Assembly: GCF_009193185.1 (NCBI RefSeq)
Contig: NZ_VUKF01000020.1
Coordinates: 1-64,000, forward strand
Source: Georgenia thermotolerans
GTDB lineage: Bacteria; Actinomycetota; Actinomycetes; Actinomycetales; Actinomycetaceae
Reading direction: 5' to 3'
DNA: 64,000 nt
In this document: positions 1 to 8,135 of the stretch, piece by piece
Layout: each line of letters opens with the position of its first letter
Numbering within the stretch: position 1 is the first letter of the stretch
The notes under the pieces: generated by a model
Seen by the model: only the letters and a program-made list of their open reading frames with translations
Databases searched by the model: none
Told to the model about the DNA's origin: nothing
Translations under genes and position numbers: made by a program

Positions 1-132
1 ACCTCAGAGGCCGAACGCGTGGCCGCTTACGAGCGCTTCCTGCATCACTACAATCACCACCGCGGCCACACCGCCCTGAAGGGCGCCTCACCCGCCGATC
101 GCGTACCCAACCTGGCGGGGCAGTACAGCTAG
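1..132 (+). CDS. IS481-type transposase, C-terminal tail (cut by window edge)
   Basis: The first frame encodes 43 residues and then TAG. The segment reads [14 protein letters not shown] followed by GASPADRV, the usual end of an rve-type (DDE integrase core) transposase of the IS481/IS3 group, where HxYNxxRPHxxL and GxTPxxR close the catalytic domain. The rest of the gene lies outside the window, so I cannot say whether it is intact. I saw no clear terminal inverted repeat in the 13 nt before the next gene. The 5' part is missing only because of the window edge. Confidence 0.75.
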   Translation, partial: TSEAERVAAYERFLHHYNHHRGHTALKGASPADRVPNLAGQYS

Positions 133-145
133 GGGACGCCCGGCG

Positions 146-1603
146 CTACGCGGTGCGCGCCCGGTCCACCTCGAGCAGCTTCAGCCACGCCTCGCTCAGC
201 GTCGGGTAGGCCGGCACCGCGTGCCAGAGCCGGTCCAGCGGCACCTCCCCCACGACGGCGATGGTGGCGGCGTGGAGGAGCTCGGCGACGTCCTGGCCCA
301 CGAAGATCGCGCCGAGGACGACGTCGCGCTCGTCGTCGATGACGAGCTGGGCCCAGCCTGAGTAGTGGTCGGCGAGGATCGAGGCGCCGGCGACGTCGTA
401 GAGGTCCACCTCCGCCGTCCGCACCCGGTGGCCGCGCTCGCGCGCCTCCCGCTCGGTGAGCCCCACCTGCGCCAGCTCGGGGTCGGTGAAGACCACCTGC
501 GGGACCGCGGCGTGGTCGGCGGTGGCGGCGTAGGGCGACCAGGGGCGGGGGTCGGCCGCCTCCCCGCGGGCCCGGGCGACGATGGCGTCGCCGGTCATGC
601 GGGCGGCGTACTTGCCCTGGTGGGTCAGCGGCGCCCGGCCGGTGACGTCGCCGACGGCGTAGAGCCACCCGTCCGCGAGCGCCGTGACCCGCCCGGAGTC
701 GTCCACCTCGAGAGGGCGCCCGTCGGGGACGTCGAGCCCGATCGTCTCGAGGCCGAGCCCGCGGGTGCGGGGCCGGCGTCCGGTGGCCACGAGCACCTCC
801 TCGGCGACCATGGTGTGGCCGTCGGAGAGGCGGATGATGGCGGGCTCGTCGGGCCCGTCCGGCCGCTCGATCGAGGTCGTCTCGACCTCCGTGCGCACGT
901 CCGCCCCGGCCAGGGACAGCCCGCGCGCGACCATCCCGCCCGCCCGGAACGGGTACATCGGCAGGACCTGAGAACGAGCCACGACCGTGACCGCCGCGCC
1001 GAGCCGGACGTAGGCCAGCGCGAGCTCGCACCCGGCGACGCCGGCGCCGATGACCACGAGCCGCGGCGGCACGTGGTCGGCGGAGGTGGCGTCCCGGGTG
1101 GTCCAGTGCCGGGTGCGCTCCAGGCCGGGGATGGGCGGGGTCGACGGCGTCGAGCCGGTGGCGAGGACGACGGCGTGGCGGGCGCGCAGGCGGCGTTCCT
1201 CGCCGTCGGCGTCGGCCACGACGACCTCCCGCTCCCCCGCCAGCCGGGCGGTGCCCCGCACGACGTCCACGCCCTCGCCGACCGCCCAGCGCACCTGGCT
1301 GCTGTCGTCCCAGTCGTGGGTGAAGGTGGTGCGCCGCGCGAGCACCGCGGAGGCGTCCAGCGGCCCGGTGACGGCGGTGTCGGTGCCCCCCACGGCCCGG
1401 GCGGCGGCGACCGCCTGCCCGGGGCGCAGCAGGGCCTTGGAGGGCATGCAGGCGTAGTACGAGCACTCCCCGCCCACCAGGGCCTGCTCGACCAGCGCCA
1501 CCGACAGGCCCCCCTGGCGGACGTAGCCAGCGGCGACCTCGCCGACGGCACCCGCACCGATGACGACGACGTCGACGGTCTGGTCTGACGCTGCCTCGCT
1601 CAT
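146..1603 (-). CDS. NAD(P)/FAD-dependent disulfide oxidoreductase (Lpd/MerA/SthA-like)
   Basis: A 485-residue flavoprotein of the pyridine nucleotide-disulfide oxidoreductase class I. The FAD-binding GxGxxG is at residues 16-21 (GAGAVG), the redox pair is C47 and C52 in [13 protein letters not shown], and a second Rossmann fold ([12 protein letters not shown]) binds NAD(P). The C-terminal dimerisation domain ends in PAYPTLSE. Lipoamide dehydrogenases have His in the HPT position; here it is Tyr, as in SthA and MerA-like proteins, so dihydrolipoamide may not be the substrate. The ATG at 1603 is chosen because the Rossmann motif starts 10 residues later; the reading frame stays open far upstream. 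It stands alone, after the transposase tail. Substrate unknown. Confidence 0.85.
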   Translation of the reverse strand: MSEAASDQTVDVVVIGAGAVGEVAAGYVRQGGLSVALVEQALVGGECSYYACMPSKALLRPGQAVAAARAVGGTDTAVTGPLDASAVLARRTTFTHDWDDSSQVRWAVGEGVDVVRGTARLAGEREVVVADADGEERRLRARHAVVLATGSTPSTPPIPGLERTRHWTTRDATSADHVPPRLVVIGAGVAGCELALAYVRLGAAVTVVARSQVLPMYPFRAGGMVARGLSLAGADVRTEVETTSIERPDGPDEPAIIRLSDGHTMVAEEVLVATGRRPRTRGLGLETIGLDVPDGRPLEVDDSGRVTALADGWLYAVGDVTGRAPLTHQGKYAARMTGDAIVARARGEAADPRPWSPYAATADHAAVPQVVFTDPELAQVGLTEREARERGHRVRTAEVDLYDVAGASILADHYSGWAQLVIDDERDVVLGAIFVGQDVAELLHAATIAVVGEVPLDRLWHAVPAYPTLSEAWLKLLEVDRARTA

Positions 1604-1656
1604 GCCCCTGAGCCTCTTGCCCGCGGGGCGGGGGCGCAACAGGGGCGCGGGGGCCG

Positions 1657-2814
1657 TCAGCGCCGGGGCAGGAGGCGGGCCGAGATCGGGTCCGCCACCC
1701 GCGCGAGGATCGGGCCGACCACCGCCAGCACGAGCACGTACCCCGCGGCCACCGGTCCCACCTGCCCGAGCCCGGCCGCCGTCGCGAGCCCGGCGATGAC
1801 CACCGAGAACTCCCCCCGCGCGATCAGCGCGGTCCCGGCGCGCATCCGCCCGGCGCGGCCCACCCGGTCGCGCCGCGCGGCGTACCAGCCGGTGGCGACC
1901 TTCGTCGCGGCCGTGACGGCGGCGAGCACCAGCACCGCGGGCAGCACCGGCCACACGGCGCCGGCGTCGATGGTCATGCCGAACGCGACGAAGAAGGTCG
2001 CGGCAAACAGGTCCCGCAGGGGGCCGAGGATCGTGCGGGCCCGGTCGGCGAAGGAGGCCGGGACGGCGAGGCCGACGAGGAAGGCCCCCACCGCGGCGGA
2101 CGCGCCGAGGGCCTGGGTCAGGCCCGCCACGAGCAGGGTCAGGGCGAGCAGGCGCAGCAGCACCTGCTCGTCGTCGGGGTGGGCCAGCAGCCGGGAGAGG
2201 CGGTGCCCGTGGCGGTGGGCGGCGCGCAGCACGAGGAGCACCGCGCCGAGCGCGAGGGCGACGCCGGCGGCCGCGTGCAGCAGGTCGGCCTTGGCCAGCA
2301 CGACGGCGAGCAGCGGCAGGAACAGGGCCATGGCGACGTCCTCGAGCACGAGCACGGAGAGCACCGCCGGGGTCTCCCGGTTGGCGAGGCGGTCGAGGTC
2401 GCCGAGCAGCCGGGCGATGATCCCGGAGGAGGACACCCAGGTGATCCCGGCCAGCGCGAGGGCGCCGGGCCAGGGCAGCCCGAGGACGAGCCCGGCGAGG
2501 AACCCCGGCGGGGCGTTGAGGAGCAGGTCCACCAGCCCCGAGGGCGAGTGGCGCCGGATGGAGGAGACCAGCTCGGCGGAGGAGAACTCCAGGCCCAGGG
2601 TGAGCAGGAGCATGACCAGGCCGATCTCGGCGGCCGTCTCGACGAACGGGCGCGCCTGCCGCAGGGTGACGAGGCCGCCGTCCCCCAGCGCGAGCGCGGC
2701 GAGCAGGACGAGCGGGATCGGGGACAGCCCGAGCCGGCGGGCCAGCAGGCCCAGGAGGGCGAGCCCGAGGAACAGCGCGCCGAGCTCGAGGAGCAGCGCG
2801 CTGACGCCGGACAT
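1657..2814 (-). CDS. CPA2-type cation/H+ antiporter, KhtU/KefB-like
   Basis: A 385-residue, strongly hydrophobic protein with about 12 predicted membrane segments, of the monovalent cation:proton antiporter 2 family. It has the length of a transport domain alone, with no C-terminal RCK domain of its own. The regulatory part is encoded by the gene just upstream on the same strand, 4 nt away, giving a KhtT-KhtU-like arrangement (in Bacillus a K+/H+ antiporter and its cytoplasmic regulator). Probable role: K+ or Na+ efflux in exchange for protons. Family is clear; the ion is inferred from the partner gene. Confidence 0.85.
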   Translation of the reverse strand: MSGVSALLLELGALFLGLALLGLLARRLGLSPIPLVLLAALALGDGGLVTLRQARPFVETAAEIGLVMLLLTLGLEFSSAELVSSIRRHSPSGLVDLLLNAPPGFLAGLVLGLPWPGALALAGITWVSSSGIIARLLGDLDRLANRETPAVLSVLVLEDVAMALFLPLLAVVLAKADLLHAAAGVALALGAVLLVLRAAHRHGHRLSRLLAHPDDEQVLLRLLALTLLVAGLTQALGASAAVGAFLVGLAVPASFADRARTILGPLRDLFAATFFVAFGMTIDAGAVWPVLPAVLVLAAVTAATKVATGWYAARRDRVGRAGRMRAGTALIARGEFSVVIAGLATAAGLGQVGPVAAGYVLVLAVVGPILARVADPISARLLPRR

Positions 2815-2818
2815 CGGT

Positions 2819-3301
2819 CTAATGCTCGGTCAGCAGGGCGCCGAGCCGCTCGAGGCCCTCCTCGGAGCCGAGCACCACGAGGATGTCGCCCGCCCGCAGC
2901 ACCTCCTCGGGGCCGGGGGCGGCGACCACGTCGGCGTCGCGCACGATCGCCACCACGGAGCACCCGGTGACCGTGCGCGCCCGGGTGGCGCCGAGGGGGC
3001 GGTCGGCGAACCGCGAGCCGGCCGGCACCGCCAGCCGGGCGGAGTGCAGCCCGGGGATCTCCTTGGAGATGTCGGCGAAGCGCTGGGCCACCCGGGGCGC
3101 ACCGAGGACCTCGGCGACGGCGTCCGCCTCGTCGGCGTCCAGGTGCAGGACCTCCCGGGCACGGTCCGGGTCCTCCGGGTCGTACACCGCGACCTCGACG
3201 GGGCCGTCGCGGCGCACGACGAACCCCAGGAGCACCCCCGAGCGGGTGGTCAGCTCGTAGCGGATGCCGACCCCGGGCAAGAGCGTCTCGACGACGTCCA
3301 C
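2819..3301 (-). CDS. TrkA-C (RCK_C) regulatory protein, KhtT-like
   Basis: A 160-residue soluble protein. Residues 1-70 form a small N-terminal domain of the KhtT kind, and residues 75-158 resemble a TrkA-C domain, with the typical end AGDILVVLGSEEGLERL. The family binds nucleotides (cyclic di-AMP or ATP in studied members) and gates a CPA2 antiporter. The stop lies 4 nt before the antiporter ATG, so the two genes are almost certainly cotranscribed and translationally linked. It is divergent from the CYTH-CHAD gene, with about 200 nt in between. Confidence 0.8.
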   Translation of the reverse strand: MDVVETLLPGVGIRYELTTRSGVLLGFVVRRDGPVEVAVYDPEDPDRAREVLHLDADEADAVAEVLGAPRVAQRFADISKEIPGLHSARLAVPAGSRFADRPLGATRARTVTGCSVVAIVRDADVVAAPGPEEVLRAGDILVVLGSEEGLERLGALLTEH

Positions 3302-3503
3302 GGCGCCATGCTTCCACCGCGCGGCCGCTCCTGCGCGGCTTCGGGTGCCGCCCGTGACCGGCCGCGAGCGCCGGGAGCGCCCGCCTGCCCACCTGCCCCC
3401 GCCGACGCGGCCGCCCGCTTTCGGGACGCGGCGTCCTCTGGGACGATGCCGTCATCGGCGGCCTGGCGGCGGTGCCCGGTCGCCGGGCCCCGGGAGGCAC
3501 ATC

Positions 3504-5018
3504 GTGAGCGGGACGGAACCGGTGTCGGTGCCGGAGGTCGAACGCAAGTACGTGCTCCGACCTGGGCAGTCACTCCCCCCGCCCGACGGGCTGCCCGCCA
3601 CCGCCCGCCCGCCGTCCGTGGACACCCTCACGGCCCAGTACTTCGACACGCGTGACCTGCGGCTGCTGCGCCTCGGGGTGACCCTGCGCCGGCGTGAGGG
3701 CGGGCCCGACGCGGGCTGGCACCTGAAGATCCCCGCCGGCACCGGCGCCGGCGGCGCCCCGGCGCGCACGGAGGTGCGGCTGGGCCTGGCCGCCGGGACC
3801 GGCCCGCCGGAGCCGCTGGTGGAACTCCTCACGGGGGTGACGCGTCGCGAGCCGCTGGTCCCGGTCGCGCACATCACCACCGAGCGTCTGCGCCGCGAGC
3901 TCGTCGACGCCGGCGGCCGCCCGCAGGCCGAGGTGGTCGAGGACCGCGTGCGCGCCGTCGTCGGCGGGCATGCCGGCGCCCAGCGGTGGCGGGAGATCGA
4001 GGTCGAGGACGTCGTGGGCGACGGGGCCGTGGCCGACGTGCTGAGCGCCCGGCTCGCCGCCGCCGGCATCGAACGGTCCGCCTCCCCCTCCAAGCTGCAC
4101 CACGCGGTCAGCGCGGCCGACGGCTCGGCGCTGCCGGCCCCGCCCGCCCAGGAGGGCGTGCTGCGCGGGTACCTGCGGCGCGAGCTGGAGCACCTGGTGC
4201 TCGCTGACGTCGGGGTCCGGCGCGACGTCCCCGAGTCCGTCCACGCGATGCGCAAGGCGAGCCGGCGCCTGCGCAGCGCCTTGCGCGCCTACGCCCCGGT
4301 GGTGGGCCTGGCGGAGCGGGCCGACGCCCTGGAGGACGAGCTGCGGTGGCTCGGGCACCGGCTGAGCGAGGCCCGCGACGTCGAGGTCCAGCGCGCCCGC
4401 CTCGCCGCGCGCGTCGCCGCGATCGCCGCGCCGGGCCACGAGACCGCGCCGGCGTGCCTGGAGGCCTACTTCGACGAGCGGGGCGCCGCGGCGCGCGAGC
4501 ACGTCGTCGCCGCCCTCGACTCCGAGCGGTACCTCGGCCTCCTCGGCGACCTCGAGGCGCTCGTCGGCGACCTCGCCGGGCCTGACGGCCGCGACCTCCG
4601 CCGGGGCGACGTGGCCCGTCCGCTGCGGCGGCTGACGAAGAAGGTCACCGGCCGGCTCCGCGACGTCGAGGCCGCGCCCGCCCCGGCGGAACGGGACGCG
4701 GCCGTGCACCGGGTTCGCAAGGCCGCGAAGCGGCTGCGCTACGCCGTGGAGGTGGCCGAGCCGCTGGCGCCGAAGAAGGCCGGGCGCGCGCTGAACCGCC
4801 TCGACGACCTGCAGGACCTCCTCGGCGAGTTCCAGGACGCCGTGGTCGCCCGAGAGCACCTGGCCCGGGCGGCCGGCCAGGGCACCACCGCCGGCGCGAC
4901 CGGGCTCACCCTGGGCGTGGCCTACCAGCAGGAGACCGGCGTCGCCGAGGCGCAGGTGGCGTGCCTGGGCCGGGGGTGGAAGCGGGCGCTGAAGAGGGTG
5001 CGGCCGCTCTGCTCGTGA
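3504..5018 (+). CDS. CYTH-CHAD domain protein
   Basis: A 504-residue fusion. Residues about 8-200 are a CYTH (triphosphate tunnel metalloenzyme) domain, opening with an ExExK-like signature, EVERKYVL, and carrying alternating charged residues typical of the tunnel. Residues about 215-500 are a CHAD domain, whose two conserved His-containing helices read HAMRKASRRLRSALRAY and HRVRKAAKRLRYAVEV. CYTH-CHAD proteins act on inorganic triphosphate or bind polyphosphate granules. The GTG at 3504 is chosen because GGGAGG sits 6-7 nt upstream; the frame stays open to 3264 without another good site. The 3' end runs into a tandem repeat. Confidence 0.85.
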   Translation: MSGTEPVSVPEVERKYVLRPGQSLPPPDGLPATARPPSVDTLTAQYFDTRDLRLLRLGVTLRRREGGPDAGWHLKIPAGTGAGGAPARTEVRLGLAAGTGPPEPLVELLTGVTRREPLVPVAHITTERLRRELVDAGGRPQAEVVEDRVRAVVGGHAGAQRWREIEVEDVVGDGAVADVLSARLAAAGIERSASPSKLHHAVSAADGSALPAPPAQEGVLRGYLRRELEHLVLADVGVRRDVPESVHAMRKASRRLRSALRAYAPVVGLAERADALEDELRWLGHRLSEARDVEVQRARLAARVAAIAAPGHETAPACLEAYFDERGAAAREHVVAALDSERYLGLLGDLEALVGDLAGPDGRDLRRGDVARPLRRLTKKVTGRLRDVEAAPAPAERDAAVHRVRKAAKRLRYAVEVAEPLAPKKAGRALNRLDDLQDLLGEFQDAVVAREHLARAAGQGTTAGATGLTLGVAYQQETGVAEAQVACLGRGWKRALKRVRPLCS

Positions 5019-5101
5019 CGCCCGCGCTTCGTGACGTCTCGCGCACTTCTTGACGCCTCGCGCACTACTTGACGCCTCATGCACTACTTGACGTCTCGCG
5101 C
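5016..5101. repeat. Tandem 19-nt repeat between convergent genes
   Basis: Units at 5032-5050, 5051-5069 and 5070-5088, with a partial unit at 5089-5101, share the pattern TGACGYCTCGYGCACTWCT. A shorter relative starts at the TGA stop of the CYTH-CHAD gene (5016). The repeat fills the gap to the acyl-CoA dehydrogenase stop. No protein reading is convincing, and no hairpin explains it. Confidence 0.9.
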
Positions 5102-5106
5102 GGGGG

Positions 5107-7254
5107 TCAGTCGGGCGGCGCGGCGAGGCCGGACTTCTGCTGGCTGGCGTGCAGCTCCTTCTCGTTGACCGGTTCGAGCCCGGCGGCGCGCAGCCGGCGG
5201 AAGTACTCTCGTGCCTCGCGCTGGCGCTCGCCCTCCACCCCGGCGGCGATCGTGGCGCCCAGGTGGGCCGGGGTGTACCCGAACGCCTCGACCAGCTCGC
5301 GGGCGTGCGGGCGCAGCCGCACCAGCAGCCGGTCGACGTAGCTGGTCACCGTCTTGGCCCGCTGCGCCGTCAGCCGCCCGTTCATGAGGTACCAGGCGAG
5401 GTTCTTCTCGATGAGGGTCAGCCCGAACAGGTCGCGCAGGGTGGTGAGGACCTCGCGGGTGCGCGGGTCACGCACCCGCGGCAGGGCCGCGGTGAACGCC
5501 TCCCACTGCAACAGCTCGCCGTGGGCGCGGGCGGCCTCGATGAGCTCGTGCTGGTGGGCGTTGAACAGGGCGGCGGCCTGGGCGGGGCCGGCCTTGCGGG
5601 CCGGGCGCAGCGCCTGGGCGATCTCCGCGACCATGGCCTCCACCCGGTCCTCGAGGAGCTCGCGCTGGGCGTCGGCCTCGCGCAGGTGCCCGGCCGAGCG
5701 GGCCCGGGAGCCGGAGTCACGGATCGACTGGGCGGCGCGGCGCAGCGGGGTGCGGTGCAGCGTCATGTCGGCGGCGCGGGCGGCCACGAACCGGGCGGCG
5801 CCGGCGATGTCGACCTTGGCCAGGCCCTTGCCGTAGTCGGTGAGCAGCCGCTTGCCGACGAGCTGGAGCAGGACGTTGTTGTCGCCCTCGAAGGTGACGT
5901 AGACGTCCATGTCCTGGCGCAGGCCCACCAGGCGGTTCTCCGCGAGGAAGCCCGCGCCGCCGCAGGCCTCCCGGGCCTCCTGCAGCGCCTCGAGGGCCAG
6001 CCACGTGGTCAGCGGCTTGGCGGCCGCGGCGAGGGTCTCGAGGTCCTGGCGGTCGGCGTCGGTGTCGTGGGCGCCGGAGAAGACGTCGTCGAACCGCTCG
6101 AGCAGCTCGTGGTGGGCGAAGGCGGCGGCGTAGGTCCGCGCCAGCAGCGGCAGCAGGCGGCGCTGGTGCTGCTGGTAGTCCAGCAGGACGACCTCCTCGT
6201 GCTCGTCGGCGCCGGTGAACTGGCGCCGCTCCAGCCCGTAGGTCACCGCGATGGCCAGCGCCGCCTTCGCCACGCTCACCCCGGCGCCGGAGAGGGAGAC
6301 CCGCCCCTGGACGAGGGTGCCGAGCATGGTGAAGAAGCGGCGGCCGGGGCTGGCGATGGGCGAGGTGTAGCTGCCGTCGGCGGCGACGTCGCCGTAGCGG
6401 TTGAGCAGGTTCACCCGCGGCACGCGCACGTGGTCGAACCACAGCTGGCCGTTGTCGACGCCGTTGAGGCCGCCCTTGAGGCCGTCGTCGCGCCCGTCCA
6501 CGCCGGGCAGGTACGTCAGCGTCCCGTCGGGGCCGACCTCGCGGATGGGCACGTAGAAGGCGTGCACCCCGTGGTTGACGCCGCCGCTGATGAGCTGGGC
6601 GAAGACGACGGCGGCCGTGCCGTGCTGCCCGGCGTTGCCGAGGTACTCCTTGCGGGCCGCGGCGATGGGCGTGTGGAGGACGAACTCCTCGGTGTCCGGG
6701 TCGTAGACGGCGGTGGTCGCCAGCGAGGCGACGTCCGAGCCGTGCCCGACCTCGGTCATGGCGAAGCAGCCCGGCACGCTCAGGTCCAGGATGCCCGGCA
6801 GCAGCCGGGCGTGGTGCTCGGCGGTGCCCAGGTGCAGAACCGCGGCGCCGAACAGCCCCCACTGCACGCCGGCCTTGATCTGCAGCGACGGGTCGACCAC
6901 CGCGAGCTCCTCGAAGGAGGCGAGGTTGCCGCCGGGGTCGTCCGACCCGCCGAGCGCCACGGGGTAGGCCCGGTGGACCACGCCCCGCGTCGCGAGGGTG
7001 CGCAGCTGGCCGAGCGTGCGCTCGCGGTGCTCGGCCAGCGGCAGGCCCTCGACCTTCTTGAAGGCGGGCTCGAGGGCCAGGTCCCGGGAGGCGCGCCGCA
7101 GGTCCGCCCACCGGCCGTCGAGCAGGCGGCCGAGCGTCTCGACGTCGAGCCGCCCGTCGCCGGCCGGGCCGGGGCCGGGCGGGGTGGGCGCGGACGGCAC
7201 GACGGCGGTGCGGGCCTGGGTGGCCGTGCCCTCGGGTGTGGTCGTGGTGCTCAT
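5107..7254 (-). CDS. Acyl-CoA dehydrogenase/oxidase family protein (FadE)
   Basis: A 715-residue flavoprotein of the acyl-CoA dehydrogenase/oxidase superfamily, first step of fatty acid beta-oxidation. It has the extended length and layout of acyl-CoA oxidase-like members. CFAMTEVGHGSDVASLATTA (residues about 170-190) is the FAD/substrate-binding region, and ACGGAGFLAENR (about 435) is the C-terminal helical domain signature. The first 35 residues are Pro/Thr-rich. It faces away from the thiolase operon across a tetR gene 22 nt upstream on the same strand, a setting close to mycobacterial fadE5 beside fadA2-fabG4-htdX. Whether it uses oxygen or an electron-transfer flavoprotein cannot be told. 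Confidence 0.9.
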   Translation of the reverse strand: MSTTTTPEGTATQARTAVVPSAPTPPGPGPAGDGRLDVETLGRLLDGRWADLRRASRDLALEPAFKKVEGLPLAEHRERTLGQLRTLATRGVVHRAYPVALGGSDDPGGNLASFEELAVVDPSLQIKAGVQWGLFGAAVLHLGTAEHHARLLPGILDLSVPGCFAMTEVGHGSDVASLATTAVYDPDTEEFVLHTPIAAARKEYLGNAGQHGTAAVVFAQLISGGVNHGVHAFYVPIREVGPDGTLTYLPGVDGRDDGLKGGLNGVDNGQLWFDHVRVPRVNLLNRYGDVAADGSYTSPIASPGRRFFTMLGTLVQGRVSLSGAGVSVAKAALAIAVTYGLERRQFTGADEHEEVVLLDYQQHQRRLLPLLARTYAAAFAHHELLERFDDVFSGAHDTDADRQDLETLAAAAKPLTTWLALEALQEAREACGGAGFLAENRLVGLRQDMDVYVTFEGDNNVLLQLVGKRLLTDYGKGLAKVDIAGAARFVAARAADMTLHRTPLRRAAQSIRDSGSRARSAGHLREADAQRELLEDRVEAMVAEIAQALRPARKAGPAQAAALFNAHQHELIEAARAHGELLQWEAFTAALPRVRDPRTREVLTTLRDLFGLTLIEKNLAWYLMNGRLTAQRAKTVTSYVDRLLVRLRPHARELVEAFGYTPAHLGATIAAGVEGERQREAREYFRRLRAAGLEPVNEKELHASQQKSGLAAPPD

Positions 7255-7276
7255 GCTGCGGTTCCCCTCGTGGGTG

Positions 7277-8032
7277 TCAGGTACGGCGGCGGGCCCGGCG
7301 GGTGACGCCGACGGCGCCGTCCCACAGCCAGGCCGCCAGGTGGGCGGCGAGCTCCTGCTGGGTCATGCGGGCGAGGGCGGCGTCGACGCCCGCCGCGGCG
7401 TCGTCGACCTGCTCGCCGACCCACCGCTCGGCGGCCCCGCGCACGAGGCCGACCACGCCGGAGGCCCACAGCTGGGCCACGGCGAGGGTCTCGTCGTCCA
7501 GGTCGGCGCCCTCGCCGCCGCGCAGCGCGGGCAGCAGCGAGCCGGCCACGAGGTCGTTGACCTCGGCGACGAAGCCGCGCAGCTCCCCCGCCTGGGAGGT
7601 GCCCTCGGGGCGGGTGACGAAGGTGTACACGTGCGGCGAGGACGCCACCATCTCGAGGTAGACGGTCACCATCGCGGTGATCTGCTCGCGCGGGCCGCCC
7701 GCCCGCTCGGCCGCCTCCTCCAGCGCGGCGCGCATGCGCTCGAGGACCGCGTGCCCGACGGCGGTCTGCAGGCCGGTCTTGTCGGTGAAGTAGCGGTACA
7801 GGATGGACTTCGAGGTGCCGATCTCGGAGGCGATCTCCTCCATCGACAGGTCCGGGCCCAGCCGGTGCACGGCCCGCCGGGCCGCCCGCACCAGCTCGGT
7901 GCGGCGGGAGGTGCGGTGCCCGGCCCAGCGGGTGGCACGCCCGTCCGCCGTCATCTCGTCGGCACGGGTGGCGGGCTCGTCGCCGGCGCGGGGTGAGGCG
8001 GGGGCGAGGTCGTCGTCTGTGACGGGTATCAC
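7277..8032 (-). CDS. TetR-family transcriptional regulator of the fatty-acid module
   Basis: With the GTG at 8032 the protein has 251 residues. The helix-turn-helix is at about residues 55-85 (MEEIASEIGTSKSILYRYF, then DKTGLQTAV), followed by an all-helical ligand domain. The start is debatable. GTG 8032 has no Shine-Dalgarno sequence but lies 7 nt after a TACTGT -10 box, so the mRNA would be leaderless; an ATG at 7954 also precedes the HTH. The frame remains open to 8401 without support. The gene starts inside the palindromic region it shares with the thiolase operon, so it probably represses itself and both flanking operons, with an acyl-CoA as a likely effector. Confidence 0.85.
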   Translation of the reverse strand: MIPVTDDDLAPASPRAGDEPATRADEMTADGRATRWAGHRTSRRTELVRAARRAVHRLGPDLSMEEIASEIGTSKSILYRYFTDKTGLQTAVGHAVLERMRAALEEAAERAGGPREQITAMVTVYLEMVASSPHVYTFVTRPEGTSQAGELRGFVAEVNDLVAGSLLPALRGGEGADLDDETLAVAQLWASGVVGLVRGAAERWVGEQVDDAAAGVDAALARMTQQELAAHLAAWLWDGAVGVTRRARRRT

Positions 8033-8063
8033 GATACCGACAGTATCAGGTACTGTCGGTACC
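8025..8063. promoter_or_regulatory. Palindromic TetR operator with back-to-back -10 boxes
   Basis: A perfect 11-bp inverted repeat, TACCGACAGTA / TACTGTCGGTA with 5-nt spacer, spans 8035-8061. Two smaller perfect repeats overlap its ends: GGTATC-AC-GATACC at 8025-8038 and GGTAC-TGTCG-GTACC at 8049-8063. TACTGT, a good actinobacterial -10, occurs on the plus strand at 8051-8056 and on the minus strand at 8045-8040. Repressor bound here would cover both promoters. Confidence 0.8.
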
Positions 8064-8135
8064 GCAATGGTGCCCGGACCGCGCAGGACCTTCGGCCCGT
8101 CCGCACCGCACCCGCTGCAGGAAGAGGACGACGAC

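Noticed and set aside
5149-7305. 718-residue open frame opposite the acyl-CoA dehydrogenase
   Set aside because: Long antisense frames are expected at this GC content; no domain motif, and the real gene covers it.
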